Origin: Bordetella parapertussis | GTDB lineage: Bacteria > Pseudomonadota > Gammaproteobacteria > Burkholderiales > Burkholderiaceae_C | Assembly (NCBI GenBank): GCA_945882755.1 | Contig: CAMCWS010000059.1 | Coordinates: 1-13,268 of the forward strand | DNA: 13,268 nucleotides | Direction: 5' to 3' | In this document: one piece after another, positions 1 to 7,936 of the stretch | How the letters are laid out: the number at the start of each line of letters is the position of its first letter | Numbering within the stretch: position 1 is the first letter of the stretch | Notes under the pieces: model-generated | What the model was told of the DNA's origin: nothing | The model's input: only the letters and a program-made list of their open reading frames with translations | Database searches by the model: none | Position numbers and translations under genes: made by a program

Positions 1-150
1 GTGTACAGCGCGCAAACCGTGGTGCAACGCGCCCAACAGCTTGGCGTGGACATGCCCATCGCTCAAGCGGTGGTGGCGGTGTTGCAAGGCCAGACTTCAC
101 CGCAGCAAGCGGTGGCGACGCTGATGGGGCGAGGCGCTAAGGGCGAATAG
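1..150 (+). CDS. gpsA: NAD(P)H-dependent glycerol-3-phosphate dehydrogenase, C-terminal fragment
   Basis: Only the last 49 codons are present; the gene runs off the left edge and ends at TAG (148-150). Reading frame 1 gives a C-terminus containing [18 protein letters not shown], then a short SPQQAV segment and LMGRGAKGE. This matches the GpsA tail, where a helix ending in G-V-E/D-M-P-I is followed by a helix and a closing LMGR/LLGR. GpsA reduces dihydroxyacetone phosphate to sn-glycerol-3-phosphate for phospholipid synthesis in the cytoplasm. The catalytic and nucleotide-binding parts lie outside the window, so the call rests on the tail alone. The first GTG in the window is an internal Val codon, not a start. 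The gene converges on panC across a 133-bp gap filled mostly by a palindromic repeat. Confidence 0.85.
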   Translation: MYSAQTVVQRAQQLGVDMPIAQAVVAVLQGQTSPQQAVATLMGRGAKGE

Positions 151-156
151 GCAGCC

Positions 157-253
157 GTCACTGCGAGGCGCAAAGCGCCGAAGCAGTCCTCATACAAGAT
201 TGCTTCCCGCCACGTCGCTTTGCTCCTCGCGGCTAAAGGCCGTTCGCAATGAC
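157..253. repeat. Dispersed palindromic (REP-like) repeat, copy 1
   Basis: The left arm at 157-187 begins GTCACTGCGAGG and ends GAAGCAGT. The right arm at 198-253 begins GATTGCTTC and ends TCGCAATGAC, roughly the reverse complement of the left arm with about 20 extra bases. The same sequence family recurs near 8297-8344 and 12054-12159. The copy sits between the convergent genes gpsA and panC, so transcripts from either side could fold into a long hairpin here. It may act as a bidirectional terminator or mRNA stabiliser, but there is no U-tract typical of an intrinsic terminator. About 30 bp of unremarkable sequence separates it from the panC stop. Confidence 0.8.
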
Positions 254-283
254 AGCCCTTTGATCTGGACAATGGCGTGTCGC

Positions 284-1132
284 TCAAACCTCTAAGTTAT
301 CAATCAACCGCGTCTTGCCCAACTTCGCTGCACCCAGCACCACCAGTGCGTCGCCAGCAAGCGGCATTTGCAGGTCAGTGCGACGCCGCACGCAAAGGTA
401 ATCAGCATGCCAACCGCGTTGGTGCAGCGCTTGCATGGCTTGGGTTTCCAGCCGCGGCAAGTGTGAAGCCAAGTCATCAGCGACAGCCAAAGCGGCGTTG
501 CCCAACAGGCGCAGCGCGAGAGACAACTGCACCGCTTCGGCACGCTCGGCGGCACTCAAGTAGCCGTTGCGCGAACTCAGTGCCAAGCCATCGGCGGCGC
601 GGGAGGTGTCCACGCCCACCAGTTCCACGGGTATGGCAAATTGGTTCACCATCTGGCGAATCACCATCAGCTGTTGGTAGTCTTTTTTGCCAAACACCGC
701 CACGCCCTGCGCTTTACCGGCAAACACCGCCATGAAGAGTTTCATCACCACGGTGCATACACCGGTGAAAAAACCAGGGCGAAATTGTCCTTCCAAGATA
801 TCGGCCAAAGCGGGGTCGGGTTGTACTTTGAAGGTTTGTGGCTGGGGGTAAAGCTCAGCCTCATCGGGTGCAAACAACACATCGCAACCCTGTTCGCGCA
901 GTTTGGCGCAGTCCGCATCGAAGGTACGCGGATAGCTGGCAAAGTCTTCGTGGGGCAAAAACTGCAAGCGGTTGACGAAGATGCTGGCCACCAACACATC
1001 GCCCAAAGGCTTGGCTACTTGCAGCAGGTGCAAATGGCCCTCGTGCAAATTGCCCATGGTGGGCACAAACGCGGGTCGCTCAAAGCGCTGTAAATGCTGG
1101 CGCAACTCGGCCAGCGTACGGACGATCAACAT
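284..1132 (-). CDS. panC: Pantothenate synthetase (pantoate--beta-alanine ligase)
   Basis: PanC joins pantoate and beta-alanine, using ATP and a pantoyl-adenylate intermediate, in the last step of pantothenate (vitamin B5) synthesis on the way to coenzyme A. The 282-residue product has the usual family length. Visible motifs are MGNLHEGH (residues 26-33, the HxGH nucleotidyl-transferase signature), FVNRLQF (52-58), FRPGFFTGV (117-125), FGKKDYQQ (147-154) and LSSRNGYL (185-192), all in order and intact. The Arg in FVNRLQF, where enterobacteria have Pro, is to my knowledge usual in betaproteobacteria. The ATG at 1132 lies 7 bp after the panB stop, so panB and panC form a two-gene unit and are probably translated together. 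It is the last gene of the minus-strand run. Confidence 0.97.
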   Translation of the reverse strand: MLIVRTLAELRQHLQRFERPAFVPTMGNLHEGHLHLLQVAKPLGDVLVASIFVNRLQFLPHEDFASYPRTFDADCAKLREQGCDVLFAPDEAELYPQPQTFKVQPDPALADILEGQFRPGFFTGVCTVVMKLFMAVFAGKAQGVAVFGKKDYQQLMVIRQMVNQFAIPVELVGVDTSRAADGLALSSRNGYLSAAERAEAVQLSLALRLLGNAALAVADDLASHLPRLETQAMQALHQRGWHADYLCVRRRTDLQMPLAGDALVVLGAAKLGKTRLIDNLEV

Positions 1133-1139
1133 GCGGTGC

Positions 1140-1985
1140 TTACCAAGCGTGCAATTCGTTCACAGGAAAGCGTTGCTCTTTAACAGCGCGAACAAAGGCG
1201 GTCATCGCGTCTTGAATGGTGGAGGCTTCGTTCATGAAGTTGTGGGCAAACTTGGGCACCTTGCCTTGGGTGGCGCCCAGCATATCGTGCAACACCAAAA
1301 TTTGTCCTGCGGTGTCCACACCGGCGCCAATGCCGATGGTGGCGCAAGTGGTCAAGGCGCGGGTGATGTCGCCAGACAGCACCGCAGGCACCATTTCCAT
1401 CACCAGCAATTGCGCACCGGCTTTTTCCAGCTGCAAAGCGTCTTGCATCAACTGCTGTGCGGCACTGTCGGTGCGGCCTTGTACTCGGTAGCCGCCCAAG
1501 GTGTTGACGCTTTGCGGGGTCAGACCAATGTGGCCACACACCGGTATGCCACGGGTGACCAAAAACTCAACTGTAGGGGCCAACCAAGCACCGCCTTCGA
1601 GTTTGACCATGTGCGCACCTACCCGCATCAATTCGCTGGCACTGCGAAACGCCTGTTCGGGGGTGGCGTAAGTGCCAAAGGGCATGTCCCCTAAGACGAT
1701 GGGGCGGCCGTTTTGCTTTTGCACGCCACGTGCCACGCACTCGGTGTGGTAACACATAGCGTCCAGCGTCACAGGCAAGGTGCTGTTGTGGCCTTGGCAC
1801 ACCATGCCCAAAGAGTCGCCCACCAAAATCACTTCTACGCCTGCCAAGTCGGCCAAGGCGGCAAAGGTGGCGTCATAGGCGGTGAGCATGGTGATTTTTT
1901 CGCCTTCGCTGTACATCTTCATCAAGCTGTGCAGGGTCATGGCAGGGCGCTTGGCGTTGGTGGGTACGCTGGGTTGAACGCTCAT
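1140..1985 (-). CDS. panB: 3-methyl-2-oxobutanoate hydroxymethyltransferase
   Basis: PanB transfers a hydroxymethyl group from 5,10-methylenetetrahydrofolate to alpha-ketoisovalerate, giving ketopantoate, the first committed step of pantothenate synthesis. The product is 281 residues, a normal length. The magnesium and catalytic residues can be placed by spacing against the E. coli enzyme: Asp57 in VGDSLGM, Asp100 in GDMPFGTY, Glu130 in KLEGG and Glu197 in [13 protein letters not shown] (151-158) and the GxGxGxD-type stretch [11 protein letters not shown] further on are also present. The start is well supported by a GAGGAAAA ribosome-binding site about 9 bp upstream of the ATG. scpA ends 21 bp upstream and panC begins 7 bp downstream. 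Confidence 0.97.
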   Translation of the reverse strand: MSVQPSVPTNAKRPAMTLHSLMKMYSEGEKITMLTAYDATFAALADLAGVEVILVGDSLGMVCQGHNSTLPVTLDAMCYHTECVARGVQKQNGRPIVLGDMPFGTYATPEQAFRSASELMRVGAHMVKLEGGAWLAPTVEFLVTRGIPVCGHIGLTPQSVNTLGGYRVQGRTDSAAQQLMQDALQLEKAGAQLLVMEMVPAVLSGDITRALTTCATIGIGAGVDTAGQILVLHDMLGATQGKVPKFAHNFMNEASTIQDAMTAFVRAVKEQRFPVNELHAW

Positions 1986-2006
1986 GGCGGGTTTTCCTCA
2001 AAGAAA

Positions 2007-2864
2007 TCAGTTAACAGGTGCGTAAGCCAATCGCACATAAATGGGCGCATAGGCCTCGGCTTGGGTGATGTCGACCAAAGTTTCTTTGGCGAGTTCTAGC
2101 AAGGCGATAAAGGTCACCAGCAGCACAGGCACGCCCAAGCTGGGGTCGAATAAATCGGCAAATTCAACAAAACGCTGGCCTTGGAGTTTTTTCAAGACGA
2201 TGCTCATGTGTTCGCGTACCGACAGTTCTTGGCGGCTGATTTTGTGGTGTTGCACCAGTTTGGCACGACGCAAAATATCTGCCCAGGCTTGCTGTAATTC
2301 CACCGCATCCACATGGGGGAATCGCGGTTGCATGGACTGCTCGATGTACACCTGAGCGCGTAAAAAGTCCCGCCCTTGTTGCGGAAATTGGTTCAGATTG
2401 GCTGCAGCCAATTTGAGTTGCTCGTATTCCAATAAGCGGCGCACCAACTCGGCACGCGGGTCTTCGGCTTCCACGCCTTCGGCCACCTTTTTGGGAGGCA
2501 GCAGCATCCGCGATTTGATTTCAATCAGCATGGCCGCCATCAGCAAATATTCAGCGGCAAGCTCAAGGTTGGTTTTGCGGATTTCTTCCACATAACTCAG
2601 GTACTGGCGGGTGAGGCCCGCCATGGGAATGTCCAAGATATTGAAGTTTTGCTTACGAATCAGGTACAGCAACAAGTCCAACGGACCCTCAAACGCTTCT
2701 AAAAATATTTGCAGTGCATCGGGCGGGATGTACAGGTCCTGCGGCATGGCAAACAGCGGTTCGCCATACAAGCGGGCCACCGCCACATGGTCGATGACCG
2801 TGGGCATGTGGGGCAGGTCGCCGCTGGGCCCTTGCCAATTGGCTGGCAAATCAGGTGTGTTCAC
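2007..2864 (-). CDS. scpA: Segregation and condensation protein A
   Basis: ScpA is the kleisin subunit that bridges SMC and ScpB in the bacterial condensin complex on the nucleoid. The product has FLEAFEGPLDLLLYLIRKQN (about residues 54-73), the N-terminal SMC-neck signature, followed by AAEYLLMAAMLIEIKSRMLLP (103-123) and a C-terminal winged-helix region ending in YVRLAYAPVN. I place the start at the GTG at 2864, giving 285 residues, because it overlaps the stop of the DUF3460 gene in a GTGA arrangement. The frame stays open further upstream, but that stretch lies inside DUF3460 and is not ScpA-like. An ATG 20 codons in (MPTVIDHVAV) is an alternative start. scpB is not in the window. Confidence 0.95.
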   Translation of the reverse strand: MNTPDLPANWQGPSGDLPHMPTVIDHVAVARLYGEPLFAMPQDLYIPPDALQIFLEAFEGPLDLLLYLIRKQNFNILDIPMAGLTRQYLSYVEEIRKTNLELAAEYLLMAAMLIEIKSRMLLPPKKVAEGVEAEDPRAELVRRLLEYEQLKLAAANLNQFPQQGRDFLRAQVYIEQSMQPRFPHVDAVELQQAWADILRRAKLVQHHKISRQELSVREHMSIVLKKLQGQRFVEFADLFDPSLGVPVLLVTFIALLELAKETLVDITQAEAYAPIYVRLAYAPVN

Positions 2865-3070
2865 TTGACGCTGGGATTGAAATAAACGTAGGGCTTTTGC
2901 GCCACCTTGGCAGCGGTAAATTCGCTTTGTTCCTTGGCATTGAGGGGCTTGTCCCATAGCAAAGCGCGGCCCTGTCGTTGCTCGGCTTCCAGCGTGGGCT
3001 TGGCCTGCTTCAACTGATCGATGAACAGCGAGGCTTCAGAGACGTATTCGGGGCGGGCAAACAGTGACAT
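2861..3070 (-). CDS. Small DUF3460-family protein
   Basis: This 69-residue protein begins MSLFARPEYVSEASLFIDQL and contains the GRALLWDKP motif and the closing KVAQKPYVYFN. That pattern matches DUF3460, a family of very short betaproteobacterial proteins of unknown function. It has no membrane segment, signal peptide or cysteines, and is probably a cytosolic helical protein. The ATG at 3070 is preceded by GAGGA at good spacing. Its TGA overlaps the GTG start of scpA by four bases, implying translational coupling. This suggests, without proving it, a link to chromosome segregation or simply a need for matched amounts. The frame is open further upstream into the SulP gene, but that part has no family resemblance. 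Confidence 0.85.
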   Translation of the reverse strand: MSLFARPEYVSEASLFIDQLKQAKPTLEAEQRQGRALLWDKPLNAKEQSEFTAAKVAQKPYVYFNPSVK

Positions 3071-3099
3071 GATGGGGGTCCTCAAAGGGCAGACGCATT

Positions 3100-4725
3100 C
3101 TACCCAGCAAGGGTTTTTACCAGCGCCTGTGCATCGTCTAGGCAATTTTCTTCGCCAATGTCTACCAACAGGCCGCAGCGTTGCAAGATGTCCAAGGGTT
3201 GTCCGCGCAAGTCTGCCAGTTGAAACAGCACGCCTTGTTGCTGGCAAGCCTCGAATAATTGTCCCAAGGCCTCTGCGCCACTGGAATCAACATAAATGAG
3301 ACCCGCGCAATCGAGGACCAAGCGCTGGCTGGGCAAATCGTCGATGCGTTGCTCGATCAAATTCACCGCTCCAAAAAACAAAGCCCCTTGTAGACAAAGC
3401 ACCTGGGTTTTAAGGTCCCGCCACAACACCTCGCTGCGGGTTAGGCTGGAGATGCGAAACAAAAAGGTGAGCGAGGCAGCCACCAAACCCACCATCACCG
3501 CCATACTCAAATCCACCGTGACCGTCAGCACAAAGACGGCCAGCAAGGTCAGGCGGTAGGGCCAGCGAAATTGCTGCAAATCGGTAAAGGCATGCCACTC
3601 GCCCATGTTCCAAGCCACAAACACCAAGATGGCGCTGAGGGCCGCCAAAGGCACATGAAATGCCAGGGGTGCAGCCAGCAGCAGCACCAGCAACAGGCTG
3701 AGGGCGTGGACCATGCCGGCCACTGGGGTGGTAGCGCCGTTGTTCACATTCGTCATGGTGCGGGCAATCGTGCCGGAGGCGGGCATGCCCCCCACAAAAG
3801 GCATGGCCATGTTGGCAATGCCTTGCGCCATCAGTTCTTGGTTGGGGTCATGCCGGTCGTGAATAAGCTTGTCCGCCACCCTTGCACACAGCAAAGACTC
3901 AATCGCACCCAGCAGCGCCAAGGTGATGCTGGGCAACAAAACGGCCTGCAGTTGGTCCAGGTTAAAAGACGGCCAAGTCCATGCTGGGAAGCTGTCAGGT
4001 ATACCGCCAAAACGGTTGCCCAAGGTGTCTACCGGCAGGCCCATGCCCACCGTGGCAAGCGTGCTGAGCACAAGCACCAACAGCGAGCCTGGCATCACAC
4101 CCAAACGCTTGGCCCAAACTTCGGGCAAGACCTTGGGCAACACGCTTTGCCACAGCACCAACAGCCCAAGGCTGGCCATTGCCAAAGCCAAGGCAGCGGT
4201 GTTCAGGGTGTCGGCATGTTCAGCCAAGGACGCCAACAAGTGGAAGAAGTCTGCCGGTAAAGGGTGAATATCCAGACCGAAAAAATCTTTCATCTGCGAC
4301 AAGAAAATCAGCACCGCAATGCCGTTGGTAAAACCAATGATGACCGCCACGGGAATGAAGCGAATCAGCACGCCCAAACGCAACACGCCCATGAGCAGTA
4401 ACCACACACCAGAGAGCAGCGTCGCCAGCATCAAACCCGCCACGCCGTGCTGGCTGACGATGCCGTAAACGATGACGATGAAAGCACCGGCCGGTCCGCC
4501 GATTTGAACCCTGCTGCCGCCCATTGCAGAAATGAGAAACCCCGCCACGATGGCGGTGAACAAACCGGCTTCGGGTTTTAAGCCCGAGGCGATGGCAAAG
4601 GCCATGGCCAAGGGCAGGGCGACCACGGCCACTGTCAAACCCGCGCCTATGTCTTGCCCTAGTTTGTGGCTGTTGTAGCCCTTAAGCGCTTGAAATAATT
4701 TAGGTTGAAACCTCAGCCATGCCAT
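3100..4725 (-). CDS. SulP-family anion transporter with C-terminal STAS domain
   Basis: This 541-residue inner-membrane protein carries many hydrophobic segments between about residues 25 and 420, including the early SulP stretch GLTVAVVALPLAMAFAIASG and the GGSRVQIGGPAGAFIVIV signature. A soluble STAS domain follows (about 430-541), with LVLDCAGLIYVDSSGAEAL; Asp480-Ser-Ser-Gly is the position phosphorylated in anti-sigma-antagonist proteins. SulP members carry sulfate, bicarbonate or C4-dicarboxylates; the sequence alone does not settle which. The start lacks a convincing Shine-Dalgarno site. A TATAGT hexamer lies 8 nt upstream of the ATG (4734-4739) but has no good -35 partner, so a near-leaderless transcript is only a possibility. 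The gene lies 25 bp after the nucleotidyltransferase gene and 29 bp before DUF3460. Confidence 0.93.
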   Translation of the reverse strand: MAWLRFQPKLFQALKGYNSHKLGQDIGAGLTVAVVALPLAMAFAIASGLKPEAGLFTAIVAGFLISAMGGSRVQIGGPAGAFIVIVYGIVSQHGVAGLMLATLLSGVWLLLMGVLRLGVLIRFIPVAVIIGFTNGIAVLIFLSQMKDFFGLDIHPLPADFFHLLASLAEHADTLNTAALALAMASLGLLVLWQSVLPKVLPEVWAKRLGVMPGSLLVLVLSTLATVGMGLPVDTLGNRFGGIPDSFPAWTWPSFNLDQLQAVLLPSITLALLGAIESLLCARVADKLIHDRHDPNQELMAQGIANMAMPFVGGMPASGTIARTMTNVNNGATTPVAGMVHALSLLLVLLLAAPLAFHVPLAALSAILVFVAWNMGEWHAFTDLQQFRWPYRLTLLAVFVLTVTVDLSMAVMVGLVAASLTFLFRISSLTRSEVLWRDLKTQVLCLQGALFFGAVNLIEQRIDDLPSQRLVLDCAGLIYVDSSGAEALGQLFEACQQQGVLFQLADLRGQPLDILQRCGLLVDIGEENCLDDAQALVKTLAG

Positions 4726-4750
4726 GGCAAAACACTATACGCCGCTGGGC

Positions 4751-5380
4751 TTAGAGTGCGCTGACGTCTGGCCAGCGTAGATGGATGCCTATTTGTTGCA
4801 AGTCAGCGATGTCGGCTTGGCTGTCAAGGTCGGTGGTGTAGTGCGGGTTGTTGCTTGCCCAGCCGTGCACCAAAGCGCGGTGGTGCTGACGCCAAGTTTG
4901 GCAGCCGAAGTCATCATTGGCTTGTAAAACCGCCAAGCGGACAGCAGCGCTTAAGGCCACCGGGTTGCCGGGTTGGTCTTGCACTTTGGGGTACACCATA
5001 TCGGTGTTGCTGGGGCGGTCCGCAAAGGCTTGCAGCAAATCGGTGATGTCTTGGGTTTCGATCAGCGGTTGATCGGCCAAGCACATCACCACCGCATCGC
5101 AGGTGGCGCTGAGGCTTTGCAAGCCCAGGCGCTGCGAAGAAATGATGCCTTGCTCGGGGTGGGGGTTGATCACGATAGTGACGGGCAAGCCAGCCAATGC
5201 TGGCGCAATCTCTTGGGCATAGTGACCCAAAACCACCACCAAGTCTTGAATGCCTGCGTCCAGCAAGCATTGGGCGGTTCGGCGAATCAGCGCTTGGCCA
5301 TCGCGTTCAAGCAAACACTTGGGCCGGTGACCCATGCGCGAACCCGCACCGGCTGCGAGCAAGACCGCAGCCCAGTTCAT
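4751..5380 (-). CDS. MobA/MocA-like NTP transferase
   Basis: The product (209 residues from the ATG at 5380) opens with AAVLLAAGAGSRMGHRPK, the nucleotide-binding signature LAAGxGxRMGxxK of MobA-like nucleotidyltransferases. It also has VVMCLADQPLI, which matches the metal-binding D-Q-P/M-P region, and a conserved GNPVAL segment. The closest functional match is MocA, the molybdenum cofactor cytidylyltransferase, which makes the cytosine-dinucleotide cofactor for xanthine-dehydrogenase-type enzymes. No molybdoenzyme gene is in view, so the exact substrate is open. The ATG shares its A with the TGA of metG (TGATG), so I prefer this start to one 12 codons upstream inside metG. The overlap suggests coupled translation with metG. 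Confidence 0.8.
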   Translation of the reverse strand: MNWAAVLLAAGAGSRMGHRPKCLLERDGQALIRRTAQCLLDAGIQDLVVVLGHYAQEIAPALAGLPVTIVINPHPEQGIISSQRLGLQSLSATCDAVVMCLADQPLIETQDITDLLQAFADRPSNTDMVYPKVQDQPGNPVALSAAVRLAVLQANDDFGCQTWRQHHRALVHGWASNNPHYTTDLDSQADIADLQQIGIHLRWPDVSAL

Positions 5381-7533
5381 CAATGGATCCGCATGCCCGG
5401 CGTTGCACCCGGCCAAGGCTGCAACACATGGATGCCGGGGTGGGCTTTTTCATCGGCGTGGCTGGCGGCTAACACCATGCCCTCGGAGACGCCGAATTTC
5501 ATTTTGCGCGGTGCCAGGTTGGCCACCATCACGGTGAGCTTGCCCACCAAGTCAGAGGGTTGGTACATGCTGGCGATGCCGCTGAAGACATTGCGATGGC
5601 GGCCTTCGCCCACGTCCAGCGTCAAGCGCAGCAACTTGGTGCTGCCCTCCACCGCTTCGCAGTTGACGATGAGGGCGATGCGCAAATCGATCTTGGCAAA
5701 GTCGTCAATGGAGATGGTCTCGGCGATGGGCTCGCCGCCGGGGACAGATAAATTGGGGTCAGATTCCAATTTTCCGGAGGACAACTCGGGCGCTGACCCC
5801 ACCGCATCAGGTGGCGGCTCAAACAAAGCTTCCAGCATCTTGGGGTCCACGCGTTGCATCAGGTGTTGGTAGTTGCCAATGGTGTGGCCGGCACCCATGC
5901 GTTGGTCGCGCTGCGCAAACTGCAAAGGCCCAATGTTCAAAAAGGCTTCCACGTTGGCAGCCAATGCGGGCAAAACAGGTTTCAAAGCGAGCGAAAGCAA
6001 ACGGAAAGCCTCGATACAGGTGCTGCACACATCGTGCAGTCGGGCGTCTTGGCCTTCCAGTTTGGCGAGTTCCCAAGGCTTGTTGGCGTCCACGTACTCG
6101 TTCACCCGGTCGGCCAAGGCCATGGTGTCGCGCAAGGCTTTGGCGCAGTCGCGGTGGTCGTAGAGGCTTTCAATGCCAGGAAGTCCCGCGTGCAGTTGGG
6201 CCAACAGCGCCTCGCCATCGGCGCTCACCGCACCCAATTTACCACCAAAGCGTTTGGCGATGAAGCCCGCAGCACGGCTGGCGATGTTGATGTACTTGCC
6301 CACCAAGTCCGAGTTGACCCGCGCCAAAAAATCATCGGCGTTGAAGTCGATGTCCTCGTTGCGGCCGTTGAGTTTGGCGGCCAAGTAGTAGCGCAGCCAC
6401 TCGGGGTTCATGCCGAGTTCCAGGTACTTCAAGGGATTCAAGCCGGTGCCACGGCTTTTGCTCATCTTCTCGCCGTTGTTCACCGTGAGGAAACCATGCA
6501 CAAACACTTTGTGGGGCACTTTGCGGCCGCTGAACTTCAGGATGGCCGGCCAAAAAAGTGTGTGAAAGGTGACGATGTCTTTGCCGATGAAGTGGTATTG
6601 CTCGGTGTCCTCAGCGGCCATGTACTCGTCAAAGCTGCGCGTCTCACCGTGCTGAGCCTTGGGCCCGCCCTTGTCGAACCAGTTTTTCAGCGACGCCAAA
6701 TAGCCAATGGGCGCGTCCAGCCACACATAAAAATACTTGCCTGGTGCGTCGGGAATTTCAATGCCAAAGTAGGGCGCATCGCGGCTGATGTCCCAGTCGC
6801 CCACGCCTTCGCTGGTGGAGCCATCGGGGTTGGTGCGAACGCTGAACCACTCTTTCACCTTGTTGGCCACTTCGGGTTGCAGGTGTTGGCCGTTTTGTGT
6901 CCAGTCTTGCAAGAACGCCACGCAGCGTGGGTCGGAGAGTTTGAAGAAAAAATGCTCGGCGTGTTTCAACACCGGCGTGGCCCCCGACAAGGCCGAGTAG
7001 GGGTTTTTCAAATCGGTGGGTGCGTACACCGCACCGCAACTTTCGCAGTTGTCGCCATACTGGTCTTTCGCGCCGCACTTGGGGCATTCGCCCTTGATGA
7101 AACGGTCGGGCAAAAACATGTTTTTCTCGGGGTCGAAAAACTGCTCGATGGTTTTGCGCTCGATCAGCGTGCCGCCTTTGTCGACTGAAAGGTCACGCAG
7201 GTCGCGGTAAATCTGCTGCGCCAAGGCGTGGTTCTCAGGCGCGTCGGTGCTGTGCCAGTTGTCAAAGGAAATGTGGAAACCGTCCAAATACTGCTGCCGC
7301 CCAGCAGCGATGTTGGCGACAAACTGCTGCGGCGTCAGGCCGGCTTTTTCAGCGGCGATCATGATGGGCGCACCGTGGGTGTCGTCAGCGCAAACAAAGT
7401 TGACCGCGTGGCCCTGCATCCGCTGGTAGCGCACCCAAATATCGGCCTGGATGTATTCCATCATGTGCCCAATGTGGAAGTTGCCATTGGCATAGGGCAG
7501 GGCGGTGGTGACAAATAAGCGGCGCTGGGTCAT
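5380..7533 (-). CDS. metG: Methionyl-tRNA synthetase
   Basis: MetG charges tRNA-Met and initiator tRNA with methionine in the cytoplasm and is essential. The 717-residue product has the class I HIGH motif (20-23), a zinc knuckle with Cys150, Cys153, Cys163 and Cys166, KMSKS (356-360), an anticodon-binding helical domain, and a C-terminal Trbd111-type tRNA-binding/dimerisation domain (about 609-717). The start at 7533 gives [17 protein letters not shown], the usual N-terminus; the open frame upstream overlaps the toxin gene and is not MetG-like. The 31-bp leader is pyrimidine-rich and has no Shine-Dalgarno site. The linker at about residues 578-599 is encoded by a REP-like palindrome (5739-5800). 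The toxin gene lies just upstream and the nucleotidyltransferase overlaps the stop. Confidence 0.98.
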   Translation of the reverse strand: MTQRRLFVTTALPYANGNFHIGHMMEYIQADIWVRYQRMQGHAVNFVCADDTHGAPIMIAAEKAGLTPQQFVANIAAGRQQYLDGFHISFDNWHSTDAPENHALAQQIYRDLRDLSVDKGGTLIERKTIEQFFDPEKNMFLPDRFIKGECPKCGAKDQYGDNCESCGAVYAPTDLKNPYSALSGATPVLKHAEHFFFKLSDPRCVAFLQDWTQNGQHLQPEVANKVKEWFSVRTNPDGSTSEGVGDWDISRDAPYFGIEIPDAPGKYFYVWLDAPIGYLASLKNWFDKGGPKAQHGETRSFDEYMAAEDTEQYHFIGKDIVTFHTLFWPAILKFSGRKVPHKVFVHGFLTVNNGEKMSKSRGTGLNPLKYLELGMNPEWLRYYLAAKLNGRNEDIDFNADDFLARVNSDLVGKYINIASRAAGFIAKRFGGKLGAVSADGEALLAQLHAGLPGIESLYDHRDCAKALRDTMALADRVNEYVDANKPWELAKLEGQDARLHDVCSTCIEAFRLLSLALKPVLPALAANVEAFLNIGPLQFAQRDQRMGAGHTIGNYQHLMQRVDPKMLEALFEPPPDAVGSAPELSSGKLESDPNLSVPGGEPIAETISIDDFAKIDLRIALIVNCEAVEGSTKLLRLTLDVGEGRHRNVFSGIASMYQPSDLVGKLTVMVANLAPRKMKFGVSEGMVLAASHADEKAHPGIHVLQPWPGATPGMRIH
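5739..5800. repeat. REP-like palindrome embedded in metG
   Basis: On the plus strand AAATTGG (5750-5756) and CCAATTT (5766-5772) form a 7-bp inverted repeat around a 9-nt loop. GGGGTCAG (5755-5762) pairs perfectly with CTGACCCC (5793-5800), and CCGG occurs at 5738-5741 and 5774-5777. The string GGGGACAGATAAATTGGGG followed by TCAGATTCCAATTTT resembles the short repeats I know from intergenic REP elements linked to RAYT (REP-associated tyrosine transposase) genes in proteobacteria. Here it is translated in frame as part of the linker before the C-terminal tRNA-binding domain of MetG. The assignment to that repeat class is from memory, not from a search. Confidence 0.6.
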
Positions 7534-7564
7534 GGGGAGGTCGTTGCAGAGAGGGAGGCTGATT

Positions 7565-7936
7565 TTAGGCGGCGCTGATGGCGATGATGGAATTGAGTTC
7601 TTCGCAAGCCGCCTCGAACACTTCAGGTGACACCTGTTTCCAAGCATGGGGACGCGCGCCACGTTCACGCCATGCAAATGATTTGGGTTGGTGGATCAGC
7701 ACATAGCAAACCTCACCTTTGGCTGAGGTGAACTTAACAGCAAAGGGATTGGTTTCATTGCTTGGAGCGTGAGTCATGGGCAAGCCAATGACCAGTTGGG
7801 TGCGTTCATTGAAGGCCTTGGGCGACAACACCAGCATGGGGTGTTCGTCTTTCATCTCAGAGCCGACTTGGGGGTTGAAGTTGACCCAAATCATGTCCCG
7901 ACGATCTGGCACCCAGTGCTTAGGTGCGGAAGCCAT
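7565..7936 (-). CDS. MazF/PemK-family toxin (putative endoribonuclease)
   Basis: The 123-residue product aligns along its length with Maz[20 protein letters not shown] matches the first strand-loop, HPMLVLSP the core strand, LVIGLPMT the second core strand, and [13 protein letters not shown] the late Q-x-K-S-x-x-W-R-x-R-G-A motif. MazF proteins are mRNA interferases that cleave single-stranded RNA and arrest growth. Thr55 matches the conserved active-site Thr of E. coli MazF, but the catalytic Arg (HRP in MazF) is replaced by His32 in EHP. I recall a PemK-like subgroup with this [10 protein letters not shown] variant, so the protein may still be active. Its ATG overlaps the antitoxin TGA as TGATG. 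The gene ends 31 bp before metG. Confidence 0.85.
   Translation of the reverse strand: MASAPKHWVPDRRDMIWVNFNPQVGSEMKDEHPMLVLSPKAFNERTQLVIGLPMTHAPSNETNPFAVKFTSAKGEVCYVLIHQPKSFAWRERGARPHAWKQVSPEVFEAACEELNSIIAISAA

Noticed and set aside
1516..1526. GGGGTCAG in panB as a further copy of the metG palindrome
   Set aside because: Only the short string matches; it encodes the conserved GLTP of PanB and has no inverted partner or AAATTGG arm.
2865..2957. Extended scpA start at 2957
   Set aside because: The added residues are DUF3460 coding sequence read in another frame; the GTG at 2864 explains the junction better.
5854..7188. A 444-codon open frame on the plus strand opposite metG
   Set aside because: It is antisense to a certain gene, its protein matches nothing I recognise, and it lacks a ribosome-binding site. 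Long stop-free antisense frames are expected from the codon bias here.
7534..7677. Extended metG start at 7677
   Set aside because: The 48 extra residues overlap the toxin gene and do not resemble a MetG N-terminus, which begins at [10 protein letters not shown].
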